Assembly: GCA_030634785.1 (NCBI GenBank)
Contig: DAOWAC010000016.1
Span: forward strand, 1 to 10,626
Direction of reading: 5' to 3'
DNA length: 10,626 nt
Origin: Chloroflexota bacterium
GTDB taxonomy: Archaea > Iainarchaeota > Iainarchaeia > Iainarchaeales > GCA-2688035
Shown here: piece by piece, positions 1 through 4,350 of the stretch
How the letters are laid out: the number at the start of each line of letters is the position of its first letter
Numbering within the stretch: the first letter of the stretch is position 1
Notes under the pieces: generated by a model
Databases searched by the model: none
What the model was told of the DNA's origin: nothing
Seen by the model: only the letters and a program-made list of their open reading frames with translations
Translations under genes and position numbers: made by a program

Positions 1-251
1 CAACTACCTAATCCACCGCAGGCTCATCCTTGAGCGCTTGCTTGCATGGTGCAAGAGCTTTGGGCAAAAGGACATTCCAGTGCCAATTGCCTATTAGGCA
101 TTATCCCCAGTTTCCCGGGATTTACCAATCTCAAGGGTAGATTACCCACGTGTTACTGAGCCGTCCGCTAAAGACGCCATATACGTCTTTCAAACTTGCA
201 TGTCTAAATCGGATTTCGATAGCAGTATCCTCCAGCAGGATCAGCTGGAAT
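1..251 (-). rRNA. 16S ribosomal RNA, 5' end (partial)
   Basis: The reverse strand begins ATTCCAGCTGATCCTG and continues through the conserved small-subunit blocks AGACATGCAAG, GGACGGCTCAGTAACACG and GGATAATGCC. These are the first 250 nt or so of an archaeal 16S rRNA. The mature 5' end is placed at 251 by analogy with the usual archaeal ATTCCGG start; this is inferred, not measured. The gene runs off the left edge, so the 3' end, the anti-Shine-Dalgarno and any 23S linkage cannot be seen. Helix 1 carries a compensatory change (G-C to A-U) relative to the archaeal consensus. Open frames crossing this stretch are not genes. Confidence 0.96.
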
Positions 252-590
252 TACACTATACAATTCTTCTTGCCACAAATTGGCTGTTGCCAGAATTGGG
301 ATGAATCGCATCCGGCAAATTACGAAAAAAAATTTCGCTCCGCGTAGAGTGTTGTAAAGTGTTTTAGAAACTTACTTAGAATTGGTTTATTGTCTTTGCG
401 TTCGTTGAACTCATTCAACGCAAGCCTACATCATCCCACAAAAAACTGTGGAACTCATTTTGATCATTGAGCCTGCATGCTGACAGCACGTTGTGTGCGA
501 CCAACATTTCCCCTGCTACCAACAAAGTTGGTAAAAATTCGCATTTTATGGAAAAACTACAGTTTTAACGCTGTAGCAAGGCTCTCACCT
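252..590 (-). other. 16S rRNA 5' leader with hairpin series
   Basis: About 340 nt lie between the mature 16S 5' end and the predicted transcription start. I see no tRNA and no credible reading frame in it. It contains a row of short inverted repeats: 281-292 (4-bp stem), 299-313 (5 bp), 403-420 (7 bp, loop CTCA), 436-451 (5 bp), 517-533 (7 bp, loop of 3) and 557-576 (6 bp). Archaeal pre-rRNA leaders normally hold the 5' strand of the 16S processing stem with a bulge-helix-bulge. The partner strand lies beyond the 3' end of 16S, outside the window, so that stem cannot be identified here. Confidence 0.7.
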
Positions 591-610
591 AGTATCTATT
601 CTTTACACTT

Positions 611-625
611 ATTTAAATACCTTTC
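611..625 (-). promoter_or_regulatory. 16S rRNA promoter (BRE/TATA)
   Basis: On the reverse strand GAAAGGTATTTAAATAA combines a purine-rich BRE-like block (621-625) with a TATA element (611-619). Archaeal spacing of about 25 nt puts the transcription start near 590. It is the only strong TATA-like element upstream of 16S in this gap. It sits back to back with the promoter of the divergent gene at 685. Confidence 0.7.
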
Positions 626-654
626 TGTCAAGTTTTTCATCAAAATTTGCAAAA

Positions 655-664
655 GTATTTATTC
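655..664 (+). promoter_or_regulatory. TATA box of the UbiA-family gene at 685
   Basis: GTATTTATTC is centred about 26 nt before the ATG at 685, so transcription should start at or within a few bases of the start codon (leaderless mRNA). No Shine-Dalgarno sequence is present between them. Confidence 0.55.
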
Positions 665-684
665 TCTTTAGTACAAAATAAACT

Positions 685-1563
685 ATGCACAAATTTTTTT
701 ATGGCTTAGTGCAATTAATGCGGCCAATGGAGTGGAGCAAGAGCTTTGGAAACATGACAATTGCTGCCGTTACTGCCGGAATTTTTTTACATGCAGGACT
801 TGACCCAATAAGATTTATTTGGGGTTTTGCTTCGGTTGCATTGCTTTGGTCAGGACTTTATGCATTAAATGATTATACTGACAGAAAAGCAGATGCCATG
901 CATCCTGTAAAAAAGAACAGGGCAATTCCTTCAGGAAAAGTTTCTGCAAAAACTGCGTTGGCTTTTTCAATTTTACTAATTTTTATTTCACTTTCAATTT
1001 CCTGGATTATTGATGGAGCAGGACTTTTTACTGTTTGTATTCTTGCAATGCTTGCAAACCAAATACTGTATACAATGCCTCCTTTTAGTCTGAAGAAAAG
1101 ACCGGTTGTTGATTTGATTAGTGGCTCTCTTGTAAATCCAATTTTTAGATTTTATGCAGGGTGGGTTTTGTTTGTTCCGGCATTTAATGCACCAATTGCA
1201 GTACTGGTATTTATTCTTGGAGTGCAGTTTGGCGGATTTGGATTGTACAGAATGGCTAGTAAAAAGCATGAGGAAAAAATTGGACTTAGAAGTTCTGTTG
1301 TTTTGTTTGGAGAAAAAAATATGAAACGACTTGCTTATGCAGCGCTTGCAATTGGAGCATTGGCATATGTTTATGCATGCCTTACTGTCCTGCCAATAGT
1401 TTATCTTTTTTGGGGTTTTGCAATGATTCTTGCATTGCCATTGTACAAAACAGCTTTGAAGAATCCGCAGAAAATTAATATGAACAAAATGTACTGGCTT
1501 ACCTATATTCAATACCTTGTTTTCATTGCAGGATTTATTTTGATATATATTTTAATTCTTTAG
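685..1563 (+). CDS. UbiA-family prenyltransferase, decaprenylphosphoryl-5-phosphoribose synthase-like
   Basis: This is a polytopic membrane protein of the UbiA prenyltransferase superfamily, 292 aa, a normal length. Motif 1 is N62-D63-x2-D66-x3-D70, followed by HPVKKNRAIPSG (73-84), the Mg2+/phosphate-binding loop. The N-terminal RPMEWSKSFGN (13-23) resembles the RPxQWxKN of decaprenyl-phosphate phosphoribosyltransferases. The second site reads RMASKKHEE (189-197), with Lys/Glu in place of the Asp-rich motif of typical UbiA enzymes, again as in that subfamily. If so, it would join PRPP to a polyprenyl phosphate to make a lipid-linked pentose donor; the substrate is inferred. About eight hydrophobic segments can be seen. 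It is divergent from 16S and its 3' end faces a small gene on the other strand. A generic UbiA prenyltransferase is the fallback call. Confidence 0.8.
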   Translation: MHKFFYGLVQLMRPMEWSKSFGNMTIAAVTAGIFLHAGLDPIRFIWGFASVALLWSGLYALNDYTDRKADAMHPVKKNRAIPSGKVSAKTALAFSILLIFISLSISWIIDGAGLFTVCILAMLANQILYTMPPFSLKKRPVVDLISGSLVNPIFRFYAGWVLFVPAFNAPIAVLVFILGVQFGGFGLYRMASKKHEEKIGLRSSVVLFGEKNMKRLAYAALAIGALAYVYACLTVLPIVYLFWGFAMILALPLYKTALKNPQKINMNKMYWLTYIQYLVFIAGFILIYILIL

Positions 1564-1592
1564 AATGCATTGCCCAATGTAGTTCTGATTCT

Positions 1593-1712
1593 TTAGAATA
1601 CTGCGAATCGAAAAAGAATTGAGAGAAGAAGATAGATAATAACCAAGGCAACTATTCCGCCAACAATTAGCATAAAAACTTCGTTGCTAATATTGCCTTT
1701 TTGATTGAACAT
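1593..1712 (-). CDS. 39-aa protein with class III (pilin-type) signal sequence
   Basis: This is a very short frame of 39 codons plus TAA, starting ATG. The N terminus MFNQKGNISNEVF fits the archaeal class III signal pattern: a short charged stretch, K-G, then a hydrophobic helix with Glu at +5 after the Gly (G6; N7 I8 S9 N10 E11). Prepilin peptidases cut after that Gly, and Glu+5 is typical of type IV pilin-like subunits. Residues 12-34 form one unbroken membrane helix (VFMLIVGGIVALVIIYLLLS and on), and only RFAVF remains after it. There is thus no head domain. A TATA element lies 26 nt before the ATG. It could be a mini-pilin, an assembly factor or simply a single-pass membrane microprotein; the signal motif and promoter favour a real gene. 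Confidence 0.6.
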   Translation of the reverse strand: MFNQKGNISNEVFMLIVGGIVALVIIYLLLSILFRFAVF

Positions 1713-1733
1713 GAAATAACTAAGTAATAAGTT

Positions 1734-1742
1734 AAATAAATA
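1734..1742 (-). promoter_or_regulatory. TATA box of the 39-aa gene
   Basis: The reverse strand reads CTATTTATTTAAC, centred about 26 nt before the ATG at 1712. This predicts a leaderless transcript. The element lies immediately after the stop codon of the eL41-like gene. Confidence 0.5.
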
Positions 1743-1745
1743 GAT

Positions 1746-1877
1746 TTAGCTCTTAGCTCTCTTTCTTAGGTAACGCTTTTTCTTCTGCTTACGTCTCATT
1801 TTTTTCTTATGCCATTTCCAACGCTGTTTGGACTTGGACTTCTTGAAACGCGATGTATCCTTTTTTCTAGTACCCAT
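1746..1877 (-). CDS. eL41-like ribosomal protein, N-terminally extended (43 aa)
   Basis: The frame is 43 codons plus TAA, too short for most gene callers. The protein is more than half Lys/Arg and has Trp at 20 and 22. Residues 19-43 (RWKWHKKKMRRKQ, then KKKRYLRKRAKS) align along the whole of the 25-residue eL41 ribosomal peptide, which has the same pattern W-x-K-K-(x)-M-R-R followed by a basic helix ending near R-(x)-K-S. The first 18 residues (MGTRKKDTSRFKKSKSKQ) have no counterpart in standard eL41. eL41 is a single helix at the interface between ribosomal subunits in eukaryotes and some archaea. The leader has TATA at -54 and AGTGGTT 5 nt before ATG, the same design as eL40 in this window. 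The identification is by eye on a low-complexity basic peptide. Confidence 0.7.
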   Translation of the reverse strand: MGTRKKDTSRFKKSKSKQRWKWHKKKMRRKQKKKRYLRKRAKS

Positions 1878-1882
1878 AGTTT

Positions 1883-1941
1883 AACCACTTAAAAAAGTAG
1901 GATTTATGAAATTAGAATAACAAGAGTTTATAAATCTTGTT
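1883..1941 (-). promoter_or_regulatory. eL41 promoter and leader: TATA inside an inverted repeat, plus AGTGGTT element
   Basis: On the reverse strand a TATA element (TTTATAAAC, about 1926-1934) is centred 54 nt before the ATG, predicting a leader of about 28 nt. It is framed by a perfect 7-bp inverted repeat, AACAAGA (1919-1925) and TCTTGTT (1935-1941). AGTGGTT (1889-1883) lies 5 nt before the ATG. GTGGTT could pair with GAUCAC of the usual archaeal 16S 3' tail using two G-U pairs, so it may act as a weak Shine-Dalgarno. Confidence 0.5.
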
Positions 1942-1964
1942 TTTCTATTGAAGTTGTGTCATTG

Positions 1965-2017
1965 GTGTCATTGAGTTCAAACGAAGATGGCACTTGCACT
2001 AATCAGGCGTGACGGCT
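1965..2017. repeat. 53-bp dispersed-type repeat, copy 1
   Basis: This sequence runs from GTGTCATTGAG to GTGACGGCT and matches the copy at 2049-2101 at 46 of 53 positions. All seven differences are transitions. GTGTCATT (1965-1972) can pair with GATGGCAC (1986-1993), and the ends carry inverted GTCAT/GTGAC-type words. The first 9 bp (GTGTCATTG) are also duplicated in tandem just before, at 1956-1964. It does not resemble any coding sequence nearby. Confidence 0.85.
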
Positions 2018-2048
2018 TTTGAATCTCACCTTTTGTGCTTTTGATTTT

Positions 2049-2101
2049 GTGTCATCGAGTCCAAGCGAAGATGGCACTCGCACTAGCCAGGCATGACGGC
2101 T
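2049..2101. repeat. 53-bp dispersed-type repeat, copy 2
   Basis: This is the second copy, from GTGTCATCGAG to CATGACGGCT, 84 bp after the start of copy 1. GTGTCATC (2049-2056) pairs with GATGGCAC (2070-2077) around a 13-nt loop. Terminal GTCAT and ATGAC form an inverted pair. Its last two bases lie inside the stop codon of the tyrosine-rich gene, so the repeat edge supplies the end of that frame. The style (GTCAT..GAG..AAGCGAAG) recalls the short palindromic REP-type repeats seen scattered in many prokaryotic genomes. Confidence 0.85.
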
Positions 2102-2498
2102 ACCAGCCAACACTTATTGAAAAGCCTGGCTCATAGTATTGTACTCTGTAATCATATTGGTTGTAATAGGGTTGATGATAGTATACTGCTGGCGAATAAT
2201 AATAATTATTTGAGTAATAATTAGAACCATAATATGGCTGATTATAATAACCGTAATAAGAAGGTCCGTAATAAGAGTAATATCTTCCATCTGGTGAATA
2301 ATAATCCCAGCTTTCGTAACCATTCCATCTTTCATAGCTTCCATATGTTCCACCATAATAACCATAGTTTCCGGCAGAATAACCAGTACCAGTTGCAGAA
2401 TATCCTTGGTTAACATAACAATAGGAACCACAGTAAGCACTGGCTCCAGCTACCATTAAAATAAGTAAAACAACCAAAAGTAAAAATCTTACCTTCAT
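2100..2498 (-). CDS. secreted tyrosine-rich low-complexity protein
   Basis: The frame encodes 132 aa. It has a clear Sec signal peptide: MKVR, a hydrophobic core at 5-17, and A19-S20-A21 before the likely cut. The mature part of 111 aa holds 36 Tyr, mostly as YY pairs spaced by G, S, N, P and Q (for example YYSYYGPSYYGYY at 73-85). It has only two Cys, both at the new N terminus (C23 and C27 in YCGSYCY), and no other recognisable domain. Tyr/Gly/Asn/Pro repeats of this kind suggest an extended or self-associating extracellular polymer, coat or adhesive protein; this is inference. A TATA element lies 27 nt before the ATG. An overlapping frame at 2114-2440 is its shadow. I do not recognise a named family. 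Confidence 0.8.
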   Translation of the reverse strand: MKVRFLLLVVLLILMVAGASAYCGSYCYVNQGYSATGTGYSAGNYGYYGGTYGSYERWNGYESWDYYSPDGRYYSYYGPSYYGYYNQPYYGSNYYSNNYYYSPAVYYHQPYYNQYDYRVQYYEPGFSISVGW

Positions 2499-2520
2499 AC
2501 ATTACTTGCTGCAATCCAAG

Positions 2521-2528
2521 TATATAAA
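2521..2528 (-). promoter_or_regulatory. TATA box of the tyrosine-rich gene
   Basis: The reverse strand reads GGTTTATATACTT, centred about 27 nt before the ATG at 2498. Transcription is therefore predicted to start at the start codon. No Shine-Dalgarno sequence is visible. Confidence 0.6.
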
Positions 2529-2576
2529 CCTAACTATTTCACTGAAGGGGGTTATTTAGTTGCATATTGGGATTGT

Positions 2577-2583
2577 AAAAAAA
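2577..2583 (-). terminator. T7 run after the tRNA-like fragment
   Basis: Seven T residues in a row on the reverse strand begin 5 nt after the end of the tRNA-like sequence. This is typical of archaeal termination after small RNAs. It is weak evidence by itself in AT-rich DNA. Confidence 0.4.
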
Positions 2584-2588
2584 GTAAT

Positions 2589-2631
2589 TGCCCCGACCGA
2601 GAATAGAACACGCCAGTTCGTTATCAGCGGC
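2589..2631 (-). pseudogene. truncated tRNA-like sequence (3' part, matches tRNA-Glu 3' end)
   Basis: The reverse strand ends CTCGGTCGGGGCA. Over the last 23 nt it matches the intact tRNA-Glu at 3437-3459 at 19 positions, including a run of 11 identical bases (12 counting the next base downstream). Upstream of that, CTGATAA looks like an anticodon loop, but its stem does not close. The T stem has two mismatches, and there is no GCCCCGA 5' half nearby. It cannot fold as a tRNA. It may be a decayed tRNA, an attachment-site duplicate left by integration at tRNA-Glu, or, less likely, part of a split tRNA. Confidence 0.6.
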
Positions 2632-2670
2632 TTTTTTTACCAAACTTAACAAAATTATTTTGGCAAGTTG

Positions 2671-2683
2671 ATTTAAATATAAT
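2671..2683 (-). promoter_or_regulatory. possible TATA box for the tRNA-like fragment
   Basis: The reverse strand reads GATTATATTTAAATC. A start about 25 nt downstream, near 2645-2650, would give an RNA of about 65-70 nt ending at the T7 run. No protein gene other than the distant one at 2498, which has its own TATA box, lies downstream. Confidence 0.4.
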
Positions 2684-2726
2684 CTACTCAGCGTTCTAAA
2701 ATTGTTATTTTCCAAGAAACTTGTTT

Positions 2727-3392
2727 TTATCTTCGTCTTTTTCTATTCGGTTTTTTTGTTGGTTTGTTTCGCGGAATAGTTCCGTGCACATTGCTTGGTT
2801 CTATTCTTTTTTGCTGCATTTGAATTTGTTGGTTAATTTTTTTTGAAATCTTTTGTGCGAAAGTTTTTGGATTTAATCCAATATTTCTAGTTAAGTGCTG
2901 TGAAGTTGTCTGTGTTAGGTATATTTCGTGGGTTGATATGCGTGCACTAGTTGCAGTACTGATTTTCTTTTGTATCTGTTTAGGTAATTTTTTATAATGG
3001 GCTTTTAGTTCAATTATTCTGAAATCGCCTTTTGGATTCCGATAAAAAATTTCATAGTCGGCTCTGCGTGGATTACCAGCACCGTTAAGTGCCCACCATT
3101 TTGCATCGTGCGGAGAACAGTGAAAGTCGTAAGTAATATCGGGCTTAACAAAATCTCTAACTTTTAAAACGCTTTGTCTTGCCTTTTTAGATATTTTATC
3201 TAATTCAGCATCAGTAAATTTTTTTCCTTTTTTGGCTTTTAGCAAAGCACCTAATGCAGTGTCTTTTGCTTTTACTTTATGCCAAACAACTTCGTGTCCT
3301 GCTGTTTCAAGAATTTTTTTGGTTATTTTTGCAACACTTATTGCAAATGCTTCATCTGGATGCTCGTTTACAGCAAACAAAATTTTTGCCAT
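2727..3392 (-). CDS. uncharacterised protein with HxxE and DxH motifs (possible M14-type zinc hydrolase)
   Basis: The frame encodes 221 aa. The N terminus MAKILFAVNEHPDEAF has a beta strand and then H11-P-D-E14 leading into a helix. Later come YDFHCSPHD (88-96, with D89, H91 and H95) and ADYEIFYRNP (111-120). HxxE followed by a DxH-like strand is reminiscent of M14 carboxypeptidase/succinylglutamate desuccinylase-type zinc enzymes, where the ligands are H, E and a later H. The match is only to motifs and I do not claim the family. The last 40 residues are a basic, Gln-rich tail that looks disordered and ends KKPNRKRRR. A TATA element 28 nt before the ATG predicts a leaderless mRNA. The gene sits between the intact tRNA-Glu and the duplicated tRNA 3' end. 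Confidence 0.7.
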   Translation of the reverse strand: MAKILFAVNEHPDEAFAISVAKITKKILETAGHEVVWHKVKAKDTALGALLKAKKGKKFTDAELDKISKKARQSVLKVRDFVKPDITYDFHCSPHDAKWWALNGAGNPRRADYEIFYRNPKGDFRIIELKAHYKKLPKQIQKKISTATSARISTHEIYLTQTTSQHLTRNIGLNPKTFAQKISKKINQQIQMQQKRIEPSNVHGTIPRNKPTKKPNRKRRR

Positions 3393-3415
3393 ATTATTAT
3401 CATTGTTTTAAGAAG

Positions 3416-3424
3416 TTTATAAAT
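3416..3424 (-). promoter_or_regulatory. TATA box of the HxxE gene
   Basis: The reverse strand reads ATTTATAAAC, centred about 28 nt before the ATG at 3392 and only 12 nt past the 3' end of tRNA-Glu. A start at or next to the ATG is predicted. Confidence 0.6.
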
Positions 3425-3436
3425 TTAATGAAGTTT

Positions 3437-3511
3437 TGCCCCGACCGGGATTTGAACCCAGGCTACGAGCTTGAAAGGCTCGAGTGCTTAACCGGACTAC
3501 ACTATCGGGGC
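3437..3511 (-). tRNA. tRNA-Glu (anticodon UUC)
   Basis: The 75 nt fold completely. The acceptor stem is GCCCCGA with TCGGGGC and discriminator A. The D arm is GTGT/GCAC with a GG-containing loop. The anticodon stem is CGAGC/GCTCG with loop CTTTCAA, giving anticodon TTC at 34-36. The T arm is CTGGG/CCCGG with loop TTCAAAT. The variable loop is 4 nt. CCA is not encoded, and no intron is present. The 3' end faces the gene at 2727-3392 and is partly duplicated at 2589-2611. Confidence 0.96.
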
Positions 3512-3552
3512 AAGAAAAAGCTCCTATTATTAAAGAAATTATTAAGGGCAAC

Positions 3553-3562
3553 TTTTTTAAAT
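3553..3562. promoter_or_regulatory. TATA region shared by tRNA-Glu (-) and the membrane protein gene (+)
   Basis: TTTTTAAATC on the plus strand is centred 27 nt before the ATG at 3585. Read in reverse as GATTTAAAAA, it sits about 45 nt upstream of the tRNA-Glu 5' end, allowing a short 5' trailer to be removed by RNase P. A single AT-rich site appears to serve both directions. Confidence 0.45.
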
Positions 3563-3584
3563 CAAATCACCCTATTAATTGCAC

Positions 3585-4118
3585 ATGCCTGGAACATTTG
3601 ACCCTGGAACATTTGATATACACGAAATAGAAGACCAAAAACCAGATGTATATCCAATTACTAAAGACGAAAAGATTGATTCTAGGGTACTAAAAGGAAA
3701 TGACCCGGTAACAGAACATAAAACTAAAAGCAAAAAGGTTTTGGTTGGAATTGTTGCAAATGTTTTTCTACCTGGATTGGGAAACATACTTTTGAAGAAA
3801 TCAACAATAAGCACAGTACTGCTTGCTTTGAATCTTATACTTTTGATTACTGCACTTTCTCCAACTTCAATGCTTGGTTTTATTGGAAACATGGTTTATC
3901 CAACTTATCCTGCAATACTTGCTACAACTCCAACATTAGTTGCAAGCGAGCCAAATATGCAGATTGTAATAAATCCCGAAACTGCTTGGATTTTTTACAC
4001 CGCAATAATTATTGCAATAATAACCTGGATGCATTTTATTTATCTGATTTTTGCAAAGAAAGGCAATACAATAAAGGGAAAAAAGGCAGGAATTAAGGCA
4101 AAGAAAGACAAGGCTTAA
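3585..4118 (+). CDS. small membrane protein with PGLG motif (three helices)
   Basis: The frame encodes 177 aa from the ATG at 3585. A TTG two codons upstream is in frame, but the ATG lies 27 nt after the TATA centre, the spacing used by neighbouring genes. Residues 1-50 are acidic and hydrophilic and open with a perfect peptide duplication (PGTFD twice). Membrane segments lie at about 52-70 (with [12 protein letters not shown]), 75-92 and 133-157, with a loop at 93-130 and a basic tail. The F-L-P-G-L-G motif in the first helix, followed by a turn and Lys, is common in TM2-like and PGLGQ-type small membrane proteins of unknown role. I do not recognise a specific family. Confidence 0.75.
   Translation: MPGTFDPGTFDIHEIEDQKPDVYPITKDEKIDSRVLKGNDPVTEHKTKSKKVLVGIVANVFLPGLGNILLKKSTISTVLLALNLILLITALSPTSMLGFIGNMVYPTYPAILATTPTLVASEPNMQIVINPETAWIFYTAIIIAIITWMHFIYLIFAKKGNTIKGKKAGIKAKKDKA
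3588..3617 (+). repeat. 15-bp tandem repeat at the N terminus of the membrane protein gene
   Basis: CCTGGAACATTTGAC is followed at once by CCTGGAACATTTGAT, a one-base difference at a silent position. It encodes [10 protein letters not shown] in the predicted cytoplasmic N-terminal tail. Confidence 0.9.
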
Positions 4119-4124
4119 AGTTTG

Positions 4125-4179
4125 TTTTAAAAAGCTATTGCCCTGCAAAATATTTCTATTACCTTAAATTTGAGTGGTT
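4125..4179 (+). promoter_or_regulatory. eL40 promoter and leader with AGTGGTT element
   Basis: TTTTAAAAAG (4125-4134) is centred 54 nt before the ATG at 4184, and AGTGGTT (4173-4179) ends 4 nt before it. Both spacings copy those of the eL41-like gene. A weaker alternative TATA, AAAATATTTC (4147-4156), would put the start inside AGTGGTT and is less likely. Confidence 0.45.
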
Positions 4180-4183
4180 TTTT

Positions 4184-4348
4184 ATGGCAAAATTTGAAGA
4201 AGCAGAAGACAGACTTTTCAAAAATATCTGGATTTGTATGAAATGCAATGCAAAAAACAGATGCCCTAGCGGAAAGCCAAGAAAGTGCAGAAAATGTGGA
4301 AGCATTAGACTAAGATTAAAGCACAAGGTAAAAAAAGCTTCAAAGTAA
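4184..4348 (+). CDS. rpl40e: ribosomal protein eL40
   Basis: The frame is 54 codons plus TAA, starting [28 protein letters not shown]. The start MAxFxEAExRLF and the zinc ribbon C18-M-K-C21 ... C35-R-K-C38-G are diagnostic of archaeal eL40, a basic zinc-binding protein of the large ribosomal subunit. An extra Cys at 27 is not expected to be a ligand. The length is normal for archaea, which lack the ubiquitin fusion seen in eukaryotes. The stop codon lies 2 nt from the convergent stop of thiL, so each transcript must terminate inside the other gene. Confidence 0.95.
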   Translation: MAKFEEAEDRLFKNIWICMKCNAKNRCPSGKPRKCRKCGSIRLRLKHKVKKASK

Positions 4349-4350
4349 AA

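Noticed and set aside
150..671. Two plus-strand reading frames of 64-65 codons
   Set aside because: They lie on the antisense strand of the 16S rRNA and its leader, have no promoter or ribosome binding site, and show no protein-like pattern.
994..1512. 172-codon minus-strand frame inside the UbiA-family gene
   Set aside because: It is a mirror of the AT-rich membrane-protein coding strand (Cys/Lys/Asn-rich), and the sense frame has clear family motifs.
1965..2101. CRISPR array
   Set aside because: There are only two repeat units, they are 53 bp with 13% difference, there is one 31-bp spacer, and no cas genes are near.
2114..2440. 108-codon frame overlapping the tyrosine-rich gene
   Set aside because: It is a frame-shifted reading of the same repeats (Ile/Met-rich). 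Only the other frame has a signal peptide and a TATA box at the right distance.
2589..2631. Functional second tRNA (anticodon-like GAT loop)
   Set aside because: The acceptor 5' strand and D arm are missing, the anticodon stem does not close and the T stem has two mismatches.
3254..3601. 115-codon plus-strand frame
   Set aside because: It runs antisense through the HxxE gene and the tRNA-Glu, so it is a shadow.
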